Origin: JAPLDA01 sp043783155
GTDB lineage: Bacteria > Bacteroidota > Bacteroidia > AKYH767-A > 2013-40CM-41-45
Length of the DNA: 64,000 nt
Assembly (NCBI GenBank): GCA_043783155.1
Contig: JAYVZS010000065.1
Coordinates: 1-64,000 of the forward strand
Direction of reading: 5' to 3'
Under the pieces are notes generated by a model. That model was not told where the DNA came from. It worked only from the letters and a program-made list of their open reading frames with translations, and made no database searches. Both the position numbers and the translations under genes were made by a program. Positions within the stretch are counted from its first letter, which is position 1. Every line of letters begins with the position of its first letter. Of this stretch, positions 10,546 to 18,999 are shown piece by piece.

Positions 10546-10942
10546 GGTGATTGTATTTTGTGTTGGTGTCTTTTCGGGTGTCGATTGAATCGTATTTATT
10601 TCAGAATTTCAGATCAGGAAAAAATCAGGAGATCAAACCGGGCTTACTCACAAAAAACTGTCGATGATGAAAATGAAAGTTCTCAGGAAGCAACGGATGT
10701 TTCATGTCTCTCTTCTTTAAGCATTCTGATTTCTTACGGCAGGGCAAAAACTTGTTGATCCTCCGAAGTTGCAATACATAACAATAGGAAATCAGAAATT
10801 CATGACAAGTGGTCGGTTTGGACAACTGGTGGTATGAATTACTTAATAAATGGTAAGTACTGTCCGTTATAAGTTGACCAATTGCCAATGATCAATTTTC
10901 AGAAAAGGGTAATTTGCAATTAAACCATCAACACTCTTTTAT
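10546..10942. other. Intergenic stretch without a gene
   Basis: About 400 bases upstream of the giant adhesin gene. I see no plausible coding sequence on either strand. It should contain the adhesin promoter, but no convincing TAnnTTTG box was found near the ATG at 10545. Confidence 0.45.
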
Positions 10943-11119
10943 GGTAGTGACTCTGTTTGAGTCGAAAAATATTTCACCCAGAGAAATCGTTGAGGCGCAG
11001 GGTACGCAGAGAATGTTGTTTGGAAGCGTTCTCCGCGATTTCTCTGCGCCTCTGCGTGAAACAAAATAATAGTTCGGATTGAAATATTTTATTGAAAATC
11101 GAAACTAAGCCACACTACT
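10943..11119. repeat. Inverted-repeat element of the GTAGTG..CTCAGTTT family
   Basis: The left end reads GTAGTGACTCTGTTT. The reverse complement of the right end reads GTAGTGTGGCTTAGTTT. These resemble the terminal inverted repeats of the elements at 17418-17719 and 28231-28360. The inside holds a long imperfect hairpin built from two copies of the CTCTGCGCCTCTGCG-type sequence common in Bacteroidota intergenic DNA. The right half (about 11055-11105) recurs near 18713-18770. No ORF is carried, so this is a non-autonomous repeat. Confidence 0.55.
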
Positions 11120-11164
11120 TCTCTTATAAATCAAAAATTTATTGAACATTGTAAATTAATATTT

Positions 11165-11905
11165 TCATTTATGCCTGCTCATCAATTCAAAAAATTCTTC
11201 TTTTTTTCTGCGTGATATTTCTGCAACGGAGCCATCGTCCATCTGAACAAAATATCCGTCGACCCTGTTAAATTGTTTAACATGATTCAGGTTGATCAAG
11301 TGAGAATTGTGTGAGCGGAAGAAATTAAATTCAAGGAGAAGAGATTCATATTCCTTGATATTTTTCGTTGCCGTAAATTTATGACCGCTCGAAAAAATAT
11401 GTGTATAATTTCCATCCGCCTCAAGCCGTATGATTTCGTCCGGAGCCAGAAAAGCGATTCCGTCTTTTATAGGTATTGCCAGCTTATGAATAGTGCCGGG
11501 TTCTAGGTTGTATAGCAACTTATCGTTGTGATTCCGATGATTAAAATGAATTTCGTCTTCAGCTTTTTTAACAGCTGCTATCAGGTCATCTACATCGATC
11601 GGCTTGAGCAGGTAATCAATCGCGGAAAATTTGATCGCCTTCAATGCATAATGTGCATGAGCCGTAACAAAAATTACTTTGAAATTAAATTCATTCAGTT
11701 GCCTCAGGAGGTCGAACCCGTTTCCATTGGGCATTTCAACATCAAGAAAAACCAGGTTGGGATGATGTTGTTTAAAAAGACCAACCGCTTCCTCCGCCGA
11801 TCCCGCCTCACCGACTACATTTACATGAGGGCAGTTTTCTTTTAATAATTTCCGCAGCGAGTCCCTGTTCTTTTTTTCGTCGTCAACAATCAGGGCGGTT
11901 ATCAT
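11165..11905 (-). CDS. LytTR-family response regulator
   Basis: 246 residues with a receiver domain followed by a LytTR DNA-binding domain. The receiver (about 1-125) shows the acidic pair in LIVDDEKKN, the phospho-acceptor aspartate in LVFLDVEMP, the conserved threonine in FVTAHAHY and the lysine in LLKPIDVDD. The C-terminal half (about 145-246) has the LytTR features FLAPDEIIRLEADGNYT and FFRSHNSHLINL. It lies 271 bases downstream of a cognate-type LytS-like kinase on the same strand, so the pair very probably forms a two-component system. A good -7 box just upstream (11934-11941) suggests it is also transcribed on its own. Target genes cannot be read from the sequence. Confidence 0.93.
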   Translation of the reverse strand: MITALIVDDEKKNRDSLRKLLKENCPHVNVVGEAGSAEEAVGLFKQHHPNLVFLDVEMPNGNGFDLLRQLNEFNFKVIFVTAHAHYALKAIKFSAIDYLLKPIDVDDLIAAVKKAEDEIHFNHRNHNDKLLYNLEPGTIHKLAIPIKDGIAFLAPDEIIRLEADGNYTHIFSSGHKFTATKNIKEYESLLLEFNFFRSHNSHLINLNHVKQFNRVDGYFVQMDDGSVAEISRRKKEEFFELMSRHK

Positions 11906-11933
11906 AAGTTCGGGCTGCGGTTATTTATCTTTT

Positions 11934-11941
11934 CAAATATA
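11934..11941 (-). promoter_or_regulatory. Bacteroidota-type -7 box TATATTTG before the response regulator
   Basis: The minus strand reads TATATTTG, an exact match to the TAnnTTTG -7 consensus of Bacteroidota sigma-ABfr promoters. It lies 28 bases upstream of the ATG, which would give a leader of roughly 20 bases. I see no clear TTTG -33 element. Confidence 0.5.
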
Positions 11942-12043
11942 ACCAAAAAAAATTACCACGAGGAAAAGTATGGAGGTCATTCTGGAAAAATCTTGCTCGT
12001 TAAACGTTGATCTCTTGCAAATAGCCTCACAGCCAACAGGAAA

Positions 12044-12175
12044 ATGCAAACTCTAAATAAACAGGATGCTTCCAGCATGACCTTGAGTGGTGAAGAAGCG
12101 GAGGGCATCAAACAATACGAAATGATTGTCCTTTCCGTCGTTCGCGCCTTTGCGAGAAAATTGTTTCATGCATAG
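12044..12175 (+). CDS. Candidate small protein (43 aa) between regulator and kinase
   Basis: A small ORF on the strand opposite to its neighbours, from ATG at 12044 to TAG, ending two bases before the kinase stop. The product begins MQTLNKQDASSMTLSGEE and ends VVRAFARKLFHA. It has balanced, protein-like composition and an amphipathic C-terminal half, but I recognise no family. It could equally be chance; conservation would decide. Confidence 0.3.
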   Translation: MQTLNKQDASSMTLSGEEAEGIKQYEMIVLSVVRAFARKLFHA

Positions 12176-12176
12176 A

Positions 12177-15089
12177 TCAAACCCGTATCTCCACCCGCGT
12201 TCCAATTCCTTTTCCACTGTCGTCCGTTAAATCAATAACCGTTGCTACGATGTTTTTGTTATACGCTTTGTTGTAAGCAGTGATCCTGTCGAGTGTAATC
12301 GCAGTGCCATGCGAAGTATGTTTCCCGATATGCTCTTTGTTCCATTTTGATGAATCATTTCTCCCTACGCCATTGTCTTCAACAGCGATTAAAATAGAAC
12401 CGTTTATCTTTTTGATCTCAATCACAATTCTTCCTGCCCCATTCATTCGGCTGATGCCATGCTTAATGGCATTCTCTACAAATGGCTGCAACAACAAGGA
12501 CGGCAACATGGTTTCGTCCATGTCAATTCCTTCATCACATCGAATGATAAATTCAAATCCGTTTTCAACGCCCTGTCTTTCCAGTTCAGCATAAATTTTC
12601 AAGGCACTCAACTCTTCTTCCAAAGAAATTTCCTGTACCTCGGAATTATCAAGCGTGTTGCGCATGTGTTTGGCAAAAGAAGTAAGATATTTTTCCGCGG
12701 ATGCCGTATCGTTGTTTTGCATGTAATGACGGATCGAACTCATCATGTTAAAAATAAAATGCGGATTCATCTGCGCGCGCAAAGCAGTAAGGTGAAGGGA
12801 CGCCTGGTTGCGCTCTGTCGCAAATTTTTCGCGCAGCTTCCGTACCTGATTTTTATACACAATATATACGATGGCAACAATCAGAATAAAAATCAATGTC
12901 CTGAACCACCATGTTTGCCACCAGGCCGGACGAATAAAAAATGCAAGCACAGACGGTTGGCTCATCACACCTGAATTATTGATCGCTGAAACACCGAATG
13001 TATAATGACCGGGAACAAGCGATAAAAATTCCACGTCCCGGTTAGACGTAAATTCAGAGAGTGTATCGGTACCATCCGTCAGCAGGTAATGATAAGAAAC
13101 TTTTTCACTGCTGCGAAAGGATATCCCGTTGAAACCGATCCGGATATTATTTTGGTTGTGCAACAACTCCAGTTTACCTGCAACTGTTGTGTCTGCATTA
13201 TTTACGCGGAGCGAAGTAACAAGTACTAAAGGCGCCGTATGATTGACGAAGTCGGCATGTTTGTTAAAAAATGAAATTCCCGTTTTGGTCGCCACGTAAA
13301 TCGTATCATGCAATTCGATGATGTCGTTGATTTCATCACTCAGCAAACCATCGCTTGCATGAATGGTTGAAATGCTATAATCGAATTTTTTAAAATCGTT
13401 GAAGTGAATATGACTGATGCCTTTATTCGTGGAGCACCACACATCATTGCCGTGAACAAATAATTTGGAGACGAGATCGCTACTGAGTCCTTTGTTTTCA
13501 TCAATCGCCGTTATCTTTCCATCAACAAGAAACAAAATGCCTCTGCCTTTGGTTGAAAAACAGATGCTGTGTTGAAACCATTTGATGTCATCCACTCGAA
13601 TGTTCAGTTCTTTGTGAAACGCACTCAACTGATCTTTGTGTTCGTTGTAAACCAACACGCCGCTGTTACAACCCAAAAGCAATTCATGGTTTTCAGTTTC
13701 TTCAATACAGTTGATTCGCTGCCAGGCAATTTTAATTTCAGTAAGGGAATCATCTCCTGTTTTAAAAATAAAACTGGAGCCGCAGCAGTACAAATCTCCA
13801 TTGGAACGTTTTAAAAAATTCGTCTGAAGTCCGCGCTGCCACTGGTTGTGGAAAAAATGAAAACTTCCTGCTGAAAAATATCCTGATAAACTCTGGCTTA
13901 CATAAATCCGTTCACGAAGGGTGTCAGCATATAAGCTGTTGATAGAAAATAAATATTCTTTTTCGCCCGCGGGAAGGTAAATCAATTTTCCTTTTCCTTC
14001 TTTCAGCTCAACCAGTGCGCCACCGCGGTAGGCAGCATAAATATTCTTGCTGTTGCCGGCGCCAAGGCAAAGTGGTTTCTGAAGATATTCTTCGTTGAAG
14101 ACGATACCATGAACAACATCACCAGGCAGGTAATAAATTCCGTCTTCAAGCGTAGTAAACCAATAACCGCCTTCGTTGTCGCATGTAATTCCGGTGATAC
14201 TTTTTTTCTCCAGGTAATGCTGTGAGGGGGATGTAAAATTTGCATTGTCGTAGCAGTACACACCGTTTGATGTTCCCACCCAAAGACGACTGGTAGTTTT
14301 TTCTTTCATGAGAAATGAAACTTCAAACGGTACATTAGCAAGAAATTTAATTGATTTCTCTTTTACTTCGTACAATGATTTTGCGAGCGCATAAATCATT
14401 TTGTTATTGCCCCAACGAATAGCATTAAACTTTCCTGTCGACACGATAGGGAAGAAAATAGTGTCTGTATTTTCTCCGTGGCGGTGGATGATCTTTACCG
14501 GGTGTCCCTTTTTATCATTGTAATTATAGCTCGATGAAATTAGCATGGGACCTGAGTCGAAATCATGAATGAAATATTGCTGAGGAAAAAAATCTGCTTC
14601 GGGAAATCTCCAGCTGGGTATTCCGTGGCCGTCAATTTTTAATTCGCCTTTTCCCTGGAAGGTAACAAACACGTCTTCGTTGTGATCCACAAAAATTCCC
14701 AACGGAAGAATGTTCTCGTTCGCATTGTTCAACAGGCTGTTGTATTGATACGAATGTATTTTGTTGTTTTCTAAAATAAAAATTTTGCCGGAGAATGAGA
14801 GCATCCAGATCTGTCCTTTGTCATCTTCGAACAATTTGAAAACGGTATTGTCTGGCAGTCCGTCTTTCGTGGTGAAGGTTCGGAACTCGTATCCGTTATA
14901 ACGTGTTACGCCGCGATCGGTGGCAAACCACATCGACCCTTTTGAATCCTGCATAGCGAAATAAACTTCGCTGCTGGGCAAACCGTCTTCTGTTGTGAAA
15001 TGCCGGAAGATCGGTGAATTTGTTTGCGCTTGTAAACTAAGGGAGTCGCTTAAGTTGATGAAAAGAAAAAAAACAAAAGCACGCAACAT
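12177..15089 (-). CDS. Two-component sensor histidine kinase with beta-propeller sensor (LytS-like)
   Basis: A membrane sensor of about 970 residues. A signal segment (MLRAFVFFLFINLSDS) precedes two-component-regulator propeller repeats with the typical T-x-x-D-G-L-P-S/D and W-F-A-T-D-R-G-V motifs. A Y_Y_Y domain, one transmembrane helix (WWFRTLIFILIVAIVYIVY) and a His_kinase/HATPase output follow. The phospho-accepting histidine is in LRAQMNPHFIFN, the N box is FVENAIKHG and the G box DNGVGRND. An in-frame ATG at 15206 lies upstream of a -7 promoter box at 15171-15178, so I place the start at 15089, where the signal peptide begins. It pairs with the LytTR regulator downstream. Hybrid propeller sensors often detect glycans, but the ligand here is unknown. 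Confidence 0.92.
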   Translation of the reverse strand: MLRAFVFFLFINLSDSLSLQAQTNSPIFRHFTTEDGLPSSEVYFAMQDSKGSMWFATDRGVTRYNGYEFRTFTTKDGLPDNTVFKLFEDDKGQIWMLSFSGKIFILENNKIHSYQYNSLLNNANENILPLGIFVDHNEDVFVTFQGKGELKIDGHGIPSWRFPEADFFPQQYFIHDFDSGPMLISSSYNYNDKKGHPVKIIHRHGENTDTIFFPIVSTGKFNAIRWGNNKMIYALAKSLYEVKEKSIKFLANVPFEVSFLMKEKTTSRLWVGTSNGVYCYDNANFTSPSQHYLEKKSITGITCDNEGGYWFTTLEDGIYYLPGDVVHGIVFNEEYLQKPLCLGAGNSKNIYAAYRGGALVELKEGKGKLIYLPAGEKEYLFSINSLYADTLRERIYVSQSLSGYFSAGSFHFFHNQWQRGLQTNFLKRSNGDLYCCGSSFIFKTGDDSLTEIKIAWQRINCIEETENHELLLGCNSGVLVYNEHKDQLSAFHKELNIRVDDIKWFQHSICFSTKGRGILFLVDGKITAIDENKGLSSDLVSKLFVHGNDVWCSTNKGISHIHFNDFKKFDYSISTIHASDGLLSDEINDIIELHDTIYVATKTGISFFNKHADFVNHTAPLVLVTSLRVNNADTTVAGKLELLHNQNNIRIGFNGISFRSSEKVSYHYLLTDGTDTLSEFTSNRDVEFLSLVPGHYTFGVSAINNSGVMSQPSVLAFFIRPAWWQTWWFRTLIFILIVAIVYIVYKNQVRKLREKFATERNQASLHLTALRAQMNPHFIFNMMSSIRHYMQNNDTASAEKYLTSFAKHMRNTLDNSEVQEISLEEELSALKIYAELERQGVENGFEFIIRCDEGIDMDETMLPSLLLQPFVENAIKHGISRMNGAGRIVIEIKKINGSILIAVEDNGVGRNDSSKWNKEHIGKHTSHGTAITLDRITAYNKAYNKNIVATVIDLTDDSGKGIGTRVEIRV

Positions 15090-15170
15090 CAACCACCGGT
15101 TTTTCGCATGGATATTCGCTAAATAGTGTACCCTATCAGACCTCTTCACTATATTTCTTTTCGGAATTCT

Positions 15171-15178
15171 CAAATATA
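15171..15178 (-). promoter_or_regulatory. -7 box TATATTTG before the histidine kinase
   Basis: An exact TAnnTTTG match on the minus strand, predicting transcription from about 15164 and a leader of about 75 bases to the ATG at 15089. It argues against the longer ORF start at 15206. The -33 region is not clear. Confidence 0.5.
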
Positions 15179-15328
15179 GTAAAAACGGGAAATTAATTTG
15201 TACCAAAGTATGATTGCGGGAGTGAGAAATATGGGGTAGTTTCGTGTACTAGATCGTTAACGGCAATTTTAACACTACTAACAAACGAAACTGCAAGTTC
15301 AAAGACATTAACCTCAAAAAAAAGTATT

Positions 15329-15607
15329 ATGCACCAAGAAACATTTTTCCACACCTTACCTAAAGGAATAAAATGTAGATTCACAATCAGAGATAGAATG
15401 ATTGGTGATGAGTTATTCTATTATGCAAATTTAATTAACACTGACTTAGAGGAATACTCAAAGTTATATGACTCGGAAAAAGAATATTCTTTGGGACTAT
15501 AAATAACAGATGGCAATCAACATTCAATAAATTATCGTGATGCCGTGCGACTGAAAAATGACATTCTTACCAAATATGGTAACGAATGGTTGCAAACCGA
15601 AAAATAA
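15329..15607 (+). pseudogene. Small hypothetical gene interrupted by an in-frame TAA
   Basis: From ATG 15329 the frame encodes 57 residues (MHQETFFHTLPKGIKCRF...SEKEYSLGL), then TAA at 15500-15502. The same frame continues without further stops for 34 residues with protein-like composition (ITDGNQHSINYRDAV...NEWLQTEK) to TAA at 15605-15607. The simplest reading is one gene of about 91 codons broken by a nonsense mutation. Alternatively the 57-residue product is the functional protein, or the stop is a sequencing error. It ends 19 bases before the next ATG, so the two may have formed an operon. No known family recognised. Confidence 0.5.
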
Positions 15608-15626
15608 ACCCAATAAAATAAAGGAA

Positions 15627-16376
15627 ATGTTTTGTATTGAATGTGGAGTGCAAATTACTGCTAATCTAAAGTTTTGCCCTCATTGTGGAAAAAAGCAAAG
15701 CGAAGATGAAGCAGCGTTAAAAGAAAAACTTGCGGATGTTATTGTTGATAAAGAAATTACAAGGCAAATTGTAATAGCCCACAGACAATCTTTAGATTAT
15801 GCCTTCCTTAAAAAGGCAATGGGCTGGTATCTTGCTTGGGTTCTTTTACATTTTGGATTAATGCTTATTGGCTCTCATGGAATATTCGATGGCAGCAATA
15901 TGGGTGCAGATAATTTCTGGCCTTTTAATTACGACTCAAGAATACGAAAATACGACATAACTGAATTTCTCGTTTACACAATTTTTCCTCTTGCAATTTT
16001 GATTATTATTAGCATGATAAGAACGCAAAAGGAAGAAAATAAATCAGAGCCCGAATCAGTAGATACAAAAGATGTTTCCGCTACTCAAATAGAAATTGGT
16101 GAACTTTCAAAAAGAACGTTAAGTAAACTTCCTAAACCGCACTTGACAATTGAAGTTGTAATTGCATCTCAAACAGAAATCTTAATAGAATATTTACATG
16201 AGTACCCTCAATCAATTTGGTTGAATAATTATCCTGGCATTGCTCCACTTTACATTTTCCAAGAGTTAAATAAAAGAAACATTTCACTTGATGATAAAGC
16301 ATTGCAGAATTTGGAAAATTTTGCGAAGCAGCAAAACTTTAATTCATTTAAAGCATTGCTGGACCATTATAACTAA
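15627..16376 (+). CDS. Zinc-ribbon membrane protein of unknown function
   Basis: 249 residues. A zinc ribbon at the extreme N-terminus carries two CxxC knuckles (FCIECG and FCPHCG). Then come a charged linker, two transmembrane helices (about WYLAWVLLHFGLMLIG and FLVYTIFPLAILIIIS) and a soluble C-terminal domain rich in Leu/Lys. An upstream in-frame start would add 23 residues that run through the end of the preceding ORF. The ATG at 15627, preceded by AAAGGA, begins exactly at the ribbon and is preferred. The gene is AT-rich compared with the flanking regions and sits in an island of broken and orphan genes. Function unknown. Confidence 0.7.
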   Translation: MFCIECGVQITANLKFCPHCGKKQSEDEAALKEKLADVIVDKEITRQIVIAHRQSLDYAFLKKAMGWYLAWVLLHFGLMLIGSHGIFDGSNMGADNFWPFNYDSRIRKYDITEFLVYTIFPLAILIIISMIRTQKEENKSEPESVDTKDVSATQIEIGELSKRTLSKLPKPHLTIEVVIASQTEILIEYLHEYPQSIWLNNYPGIAPLYIFQELNKRNISLDDKALQNLENFAKQQNFNSFKALLDHYN

Positions 16377-16463
16377 ACTCAAACGGCACGAATTCTAATG
16401 AACAACAAAGCAGCCGACAATATTGAAGTAAAAACTTTTTGAAGGGCGTCAGTAAGTTAGTAG

Positions 16464-16589
16464 CATGCAAGTAATAAAATTCAACTTGAAAAAATTGCAA
16501 CTGAGGAAAAAGGAATTTGTAGAGAGTCTATTGTTGCAATTTTTTATGCGAGCAGAATGCTTTCTAATATCTTCAAAAAAGCTCTTTAA
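16464..16589 (+). pseudogene. Probable degraded coding remnant
   Basis: One frame without a start codon encodes NKIQLEKIATEEKGICRE and continues to SNIFKKAL before a stop. A second short open stretch just after, in another frame, reads HLYAKAVGATNTIY. Both look protein-like but are split across frames, as in a decayed gene filling 16377-16687. The overlapping ORF from 16465 has poorer composition and is not favoured. Confidence 0.25.
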
Positions 16590-16687
16590 TTCCTACATCT
16601 TTATGCGAAAGCCGTTGGTGCTACGAATACCATATATTAACGAAGGAATGTGTTCAAATACTTAAACTAAATTCGAATTATCAATTT

Positions 16688-17293
16688 ATGTTTACAATAA
16701 CCAAAGATGAATTTCTATACCATATAAAAGAAGACCCCAATTGCGGACTATCTACATTTTTAAGATTCTCCGAAATAAATGATATTAAAGAAACCTTTTT
16801 AAAATGGTATTCAAGTGTAGCATCAACTTTCGCTAATAATAATTCTTTGAAAACAAATTCTACTGATTTTCAAAAACACTCTGATAAATTAATCGAAATG
16901 GAAGGCGGTGGCATGTGCTACAATAATTCACAAAAAATACTAATTATGGATGATACGTTTTCATACTGTGAAGGATTTTATTCTACAAACCATCATTCTA
17001 CTTTCAAGCCGATTTCAAATCACGCCTTCAATTCTAAATGTTACAAGATAGCAGATTTTACAGTTACGTTAAATGAGACGATAACTTCATATTTTTATTT
17101 TGGAATTTCAATCCCTAATAAAGATGCGATTAAGTTACTGGAAATTGCGCTTGCGGATTCAAATAAAATACTTGACTCAAAGAGTGCTGTACTCTCTCTA
17201 ACTATTCCTTATTTTCTGTTACTAACTGAAGGTGAAGATTTCTTAAGAAATAAAAAGTGGTATTTTACGCCTCCTGACATGATAAATAACTGA
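16688..17293 (+). CDS. Hypothetical protein, 201 aa
   Basis: A free-standing ORF with AT-rich codon use like its upstream neighbour. No signal peptide and no transmembrane segment are evident. The product has a hydrophilic helical N-terminal part (MFTITKDEFLYHIKEDPNCG), a glycine cluster (EMEGGGMCYNN) and a C-terminal half of mixed alpha/beta character. I recognise no family or catalytic motif. It lies in an AT-rich island with broken genes, which suggests recent transfer. Confidence 0.6.
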   Translation: MFTITKDEFLYHIKEDPNCGLSTFLRFSEINDIKETFLKWYSSVASTFANNNSLKTNSTDFQKHSDKLIEMEGGGMCYNNSQKILIMDDTFSYCEGFYSTNHHSTFKPISNHAFNSKCYKIADFTVTLNETITSYFYFGISIPNKDAIKLLEIALADSNKILDSKSAVLSLTIPYFLLLTEGEDFLRNKKWYFTPPDMINN

Positions 17294-17357
17294 TTGAATA
17301 AAATATTTTATTTGTTGAACCTACATATTGAAAATCTAATTATTAAACTAAAACAAA

Positions 17358-17423
17358 ATGAAAAGTAAATTATTTATTCTTTTCCTTTTAACGGGCAACA
17401 AAATGTTAAACAGAACCTGGTAG
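17358..17423 (+). pseudogene. Signal-peptide gene start truncated by a repeat element
   Basis: ATG at 17358 begins MKSKLFILFLLTG, a typical lipoprotein or Sec signal start, but the frame ends after 21 codons. The TAG stop is the first three bases of the tagtgtctcagt terminal repeat of the element at 17418-17719. A secreted-protein gene therefore appears to have lost its body to this insertion or an associated deletion. Confidence 0.4.
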
Positions 17424-17719
17424 TGTCTCAGTCCGAAATCTTCCTGACTTAAAACATCTTTACATGAAAGGTACAGATTGAGGCATAGAATAAGAACAAA
17501 GAGAAAGATCGTCCCTATGGGACTTTAGATTTCCCTATTTTGTTCTTTACCAAAAGGGCGTCCTTACAGGACTTAATAAGACAGAATAGCTCCGTAGGAG
17601 CGTCCCTTTGGTAATCAATAGAAATACATAAACACAAGTCCCGTAGGGACGGTCTTTTGTTTTTAGTAGCTGGAAAGCGAGTGAGAACAACATGGAGATT
17701 TCAAACTGAGACACAACCC
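17418..17719. mobile_element. Non-autonomous inverted-repeat element with internal short palindromes
   Basis: The left end GGTAGTGTCTCAGTCCGAAA and the reverse complement of the right end (GTTGTGTCTCAGTTTGAAAT) form imperfect terminal inverted repeats of about 25 bases; with flanking AACAG the symmetry extends further. Inside are four 13-base palindrome-like motifs: GTCCCTATGGGAC (17511), GTCCTTACAGGAC (17560), GCTCCGTAGGAGC (17589) and GTCCCGTAGGGAC (17638). It has no ORF. The ends match those of the element at 28231-28360, so it belongs to a repeat family present several times here. Confidence 0.6.
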
Positions 17720-17790
17720 GGAACCCTGTTATTTTGTCCTCCGGATTTATTTTCATAGTTTTAATTTCCAAAACGCAAAAATACCCGGCA

Positions 17791-18612
17791 TTGAAAAAAC
17801 TGTACTCGTTAATTTTGTTGATGTTGTCATACGCAACAACCCATGCTCAGAGTTTTCAAAACCCTTCATTGGAATCGTGGGGACCTTCTACTACATGCCC
17901 GGTAAACACAGCACCTGATAACTGGACGAATTTCTCGAACACCGGTGTCGGGCCGGACAAAGGCGATTTTCTGATTTGTCCTTCCACGATACCCACGCAT
18001 GCGTCAGACGGACATGTGTACGCACGGATGCTTGCGGGAAACAATATTTCAGGAGAAGGAATGTCTCAGACCATTTCAGGTTTTTGCGTTGGCTGTGAAT
18101 ATACACTCACATTTGATTATGCCGGTTCTAATTTATGGGGAGGAACGGATGATATTCGGTTTCATATTTTCAAAGATGGACTTCGGGTAGATTCAACACC
18201 CGATTTTCATTCCACAGATACTGCATGGACTACTTTCTATTATTCTTTTAATGCCACTTCTTCAACTCATACGTTTGGTTTCAGATGTTACACTGCGCAT
18301 CATCCTTTCGGCGGAGGCAGCGGAGGCATTGATAATTTTAGAATCACAAATCCGACAGGAATAAAATCTCCCGGATCAAATGCTGATGTTGATGTGTTTC
18401 CAAATCCGTTTCAGAATATTCTGACGATCAAAACAAACCACTCTTCAGAGTATGAGATTACCTTATGTGACATGATTGGAAGGCCGGTACTGCAGCAATC
18501 ATTTTCAAATAGCGTTACCTTAAATACCGAAGCACTTGCGAAAGGAATTTATATCTACGAGGTGAAGAATAAAAACGAAGTTCTTAAAAAGGGCAAGGTT
18601 GTGAGCGACTGA
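17791..18612 (+). CDS. Secreted T9SS type A cargo protein
   Basis: About 273 residues. A signal peptide (KKLYSLILLMLSYATTHAQ) leads into a beta-rich, jelly-roll-like domain starting SFQNPSLESWG, with D-N-F-R-I at its end. The last 80 residues are a T9SS type A sorting domain with VFPNPFQNILTIKT, DMIGRPV and KGIYIYEVKN. The protein is probably exported through the outer membrane and anchored or released. No catalytic residues are seen; the N-terminal fold resembles carbohydrate-binding modules. The frame opens at TTG 17734, but TTG at 17791 directly precedes the lysines of the signal peptide and is preferred. The upstream DNA has been replaced by the repeat element ending at 17719. Confidence 0.8.
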   Translation: MKKLYSLILLMLSYATTHAQSFQNPSLESWGPSTTCPVNTAPDNWTNFSNTGVGPDKGDFLICPSTIPTHASDGHVYARMLAGNNISGEGMSQTISGFCVGCEYTLTFDYAGSNLWGGTDDIRFHIFKDGLRVDSTPDFHSTDTAWTTFYYSFNATSSTHTFGFRCYTAHHPFGGGSGGIDNFRITNPTGIKSPGSNADVDVFPNPFQNILTIKTNHSSEYEITLCDMIGRPVLQQSFSNSVTLNTEALAKGIYIYEVKNKNEVLKKGKVVSD

Positions 18613-18699
18613 TATGTAACTGCCATTTGAATTTACGTTTCAGAATGAGAAGTCTTAGGAATGAGAACAGTTAGCAGAAATTGATCTTAATCCGACAAG

Positions 18700-18775
18700 T
18701 GCATCACCTCTTGAAATTATTTCCCTCAGCGTGAAATAAAATAATAGTTTGGATTGAGATGTTTTTAAAAAATCG
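18700..18775. repeat. Partial copy of the dispersed element seen at 11055-11105
   Basis: The stretch GCGTGAAATAAAATAATAG followed by TTTGGATTGAGATG and AAAATCGAAAC closely matches the right half of the 10943-11119 element. The remainder of the 387-base gap between the two T9SS cargo genes shows no gene. Confidence 0.5.
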
Positions 18776-18999
18776 AAACGGAACCCCTACCCGTTTTTCT
18801 CCTGAATCTTCCATGAATCCATTTTGTTTACCTGATGTATATCCCTTTTGTGACGGATGTACACCTGATGTCCACCTCAGAAAATTGCATTTCGCCAAGG
18901 TGCTGATGTAGTTTTACAGCGTTCGTTTTTGTAACGAGTAGTGGCAACAAAAAATTAAACAATAAAAATCATTTATCAAAACACTAAATTTACAAACCC

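Noticed and set aside
10625..10888. 87-codon minus-strand ORF upstream of the giant adhesin
   Set aside because: The composition is not protein-like, and it lies in the presumed promoter region.
16465..16665. 66-codon ORF starting MQVIKFNLKK
   Set aside because: A neighbouring frame has more protein-like sequence over the same stretch. I treat the region as a degraded remnant rather than this ORF.
17511..17650. The four GTCCC-type palindromes as operator sites or a small RNA
   Set aside because: They lie inside a transposable-type element and match repeats of a kind widely scattered in Bacteroidota, so a local regulatory role is not supported.
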